This document shows positions 62,521 to 64,000 of a stretch of DNA of 64,000 nucleotides, one piece after another. The position numbers and the translations under genes are program-made. The stretch spans positions 67,683,142 through 67,747,141 of the forward strand of contig NC_133896.1 in assembly GCF_964199755.1 (NCBI RefSeq), read 5' to 3'. This DNA is from Larus michahellis. Taxonomy: Eukaryota > Chordata > Aves > Charadriiformes > Laridae. The first letter of the stretch is position 1; the number at the start of each line of letters is the position of its first letter. The notes below the pieces were generated by a model, which made no database searches, had not been told where the DNA came from, and saw only the letters and a list, made by a program, of their open reading frames with translations.

Positions 62521-63369
62521 AGCTCCATCGCCAGCGACAATAATAATAAAAAAATAATAAAAAAAAAAAAACCCAAAACACAAAAACCACCACATCGTGG
62601 AAGGCTGAAAAGGGACCGCGTCGGGTTAAAAGTCATACATTGAGGAGAAAGATTATGGTGTAGGACAAAGGACACCTTAGATTAGTCAAACTTTTTTTTT
62701 TTTTTTTAACATGTTCGCACTTTACTTCCTCTTTACTCTTTGCCTGGGGACTGGAAACGGAGACATTTCAGATTCCCCAGGTCCTTGTGCGCTGGTGAGG
62801 GCAGTTTTTGGTGGTTGTCACTGCGGGGAAATGTTTTTATTTGATGGGTCTTTCACGCAGGGTGGGCTGCAATTTAAGTAAATCACAAAAAAACCCTTTG
62901 CCATCTAACTGGAGCTTTAAAAAAAATTATAAAACACAGCCCTTCTGTCCCCCTTCCCGAATGTCTTCCCCTACCATCGAACCCTCGATTCACTTTTGCT
63001 AGCGAGCACTTCAGCACTTTTGGTTTGTCTGACCTCAAACCGAGCTGACATCCCGCACCAACGGGCAGCTGCACCCGCTTTCTCCCCACAGAGCGCCCTT
63101 GCAGCCAAGGGTGGTCCTACACCAAACCCCTTCCTCATGAACTCTTCACCATGATGTTACTCAACATCCTGCAGAGGAGGCACCAGGCTCTCTTCCTTCC
63201 TCCTCCTCCTCCTCCATCACTCACTGGAACAAGAGCAAGAAGCCCCAAACCCCCGGCATGAGCCGCACGGCATACTTACCAAACCCAACACATAGACAGA
63301 TAGATACCTGTCTTTAAAAAGCACAGACAACACAGATACGGCTTTTTGTTGTTTTTTTTTCAAAAACAT
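62521..63369. other. Intergenic flank beyond the convergent 3' end
   Basis: AT-rich with A- and T-homopolymers (about 62562-62571 and 62691-62707). No exon was seen. On the minus strand the part nearest 63320-63340 is T/G-rich (TGTGTTGTCTGTG), suitable as a downstream element for the poly(A) site at 63386. Confidence 0.45.
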
Positions 63370-63385
63370 ACTTCATATTTCCTCT

Positions 63386-63391
63386 TTTATT
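63386..63391 (-). terminator. Poly(A) signal AATAAA (minus strand), distal
   Basis: TTTATT on the + strand is AATAAA on the minus strand, in the context TTTATATAATAAAAGAGG. A GU-rich element lies downstream at about 63320-63340, the classic arrangement. Confidence 0.5.
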
Positions 63392-63685
63392 ATATAAATA
63401 TGTTTAACCTTTTACTGTAAGAATATAAAATGTTTTAAAGAGGATCTTTGTTATTTTTTTTATACAAATTCACAAACAGTACAATTAATCCATAGGGGGT
63501 CTCTGGGTTTGCGTTAACTCCGTGGTCTGGCCTGTTACTGTGGAGGATTTGAGATTTTGAACAATGAGCAAAAAAAAAAAAGCCAAGATATCTTCCTTTA
63601 AAAAAAAAAAAGCCACAAAAAACAAACTTACTCTTCCTCTTTAAAATAATAATTAAAAAAAAATATCTAAAAGACCCAGCTCCAT

Positions 63686-63691
63686 TTTATT
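63686..63691 (-). terminator. Poly(A) signal AATAAA (minus strand), proximal
   Basis: The minus strand reads CTGTCAATAAAATGGAGC. It lies about 300 bases before the distal signal and could give a shorter alternative transcript end. Confidence 0.4.
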
Positions 63692-64000
63692 GACAGAAAA
63701 GAGATAAGACAGATGAACTTCAGTCTCCTCCCCTTCACATTGCAGCCTCGGGGCCTGCAGGCCAGCTCTGCTCCTCTCCACCTACAAACAGGAAGCCTCG
63801 CATGGTGACCTTTTGTAGGTGATTTGGGAGGGGAGGGGAAAGCATTTGCATATATCTATATATATAATTATTATTTTTAAAAAAAAAAAAAACAAAACTT
63901 GCATTTTACACATTTCTGTTAACAGTAGCCCAATCCTCAGCGTGGATTCTCACATGTCACACATTTGTGCTAGAAGAGTAAAAATGCAGAAGCACAGTTC

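Larger units (their letters stand above)
63370..64000 (-). other. Probable 3' UTR end of a convergent gene, continues beyond right edge
   Basis: Read on the minus strand, the sequence has the texture of a vertebrate 3' UTR end. It is A/T-rich with repeated T-runs. It has an AATAAA at 63691-63686 and a second at 63391-63386. About 50 bases beyond the second, a GU-rich TGTGTTGTCTGTG element follows. The gene body would lie to the right of the window and run towards the ERC gene tail-to-tail. In the human ERC1 neighbourhood the next coding gene, FBXL14, has this orientation, which makes it the best guess by synteny. No coding sequence is present to test it, so I give no symbol. Confidence 0.45.

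Noticed and set aside
29690..64000. WNT5A or WNT5B coding exons, expected near an ERC gene
   Set aside because: I looked for the conserved WNT5 coding words and cysteine-rich exons on both strands by eye and saw none. The CpG island cannot be assigned to a WNT gene.

Overview
This window is vertebrate nuclear DNA, almost certainly from a bird. The main evidence is three CR1 LINE 3' ends (positions 1-258, 17110-17278 and 57593-57849) carrying the avian CR1 tail, which ends in ATTCTATG-type octamers. CR1 is the dominant avian retroelement. Coding DNA is very sparse, there are no ERVs or recent SINEs, and the bird-like pattern of long AT-rich stretches broken by one sharp CpG island is present. 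There is no sign of operons, CRISPR or other prokaryotic features. The many open frames of 60-200 codons behave as chance frames.

The only coding sequence I can identify is the last coding exon of an ELKS/ERC/CAST active-zone scaffold gene (6707-6844, + strand, 45 codons plus stop), most likely ERC1. Positions 259-6706 are its last intron. The exon runs into a long 3' UTR that I end near 11955, just after an AATAAA at 11932-11937. At the far right (about 63370-64000), sequence read on the minus strand looks like the 3' end of a second, convergent gene whose coding part lies outside the window. In the ERC1 neighbourhood of other vertebrates, FBXL14 would be the candidate, but nothing in the sequence names it.

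The roughly 51 kb between these two 3' ends has no recognisable protein-coding gene. It holds a strong 1.3 kb CpG island (29690-31000) with a good splice-donor-like site, probably an unassigned promoter or lncRNA start. This is followed directly by a degenerate minisatellite with a strict 20-bp period (31001-31280). A small second GC island (58140-58390) contains a perfect 27-bp inverted repeat and is preceded by a cluster of TTAATTAA sites. A GC-rich segment at 62100-62520 has G4-capable tracts on opposite strands and several transcription-factor-like motifs.

The intergenic space also contains an old antisense CR1 (25861-26115) and several fragments resembling the MIR/CORE-SINE superfamily. 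Other features are an uninterrupted 83-nt homopurine run (23575-23657), short tandem repeats and two T/G homopolymer junctions. Likely functions here are gene termination, regulatory DNA and an unannotated transcript start. I did not find a new gene system, and I say where evidence is only pattern-level.
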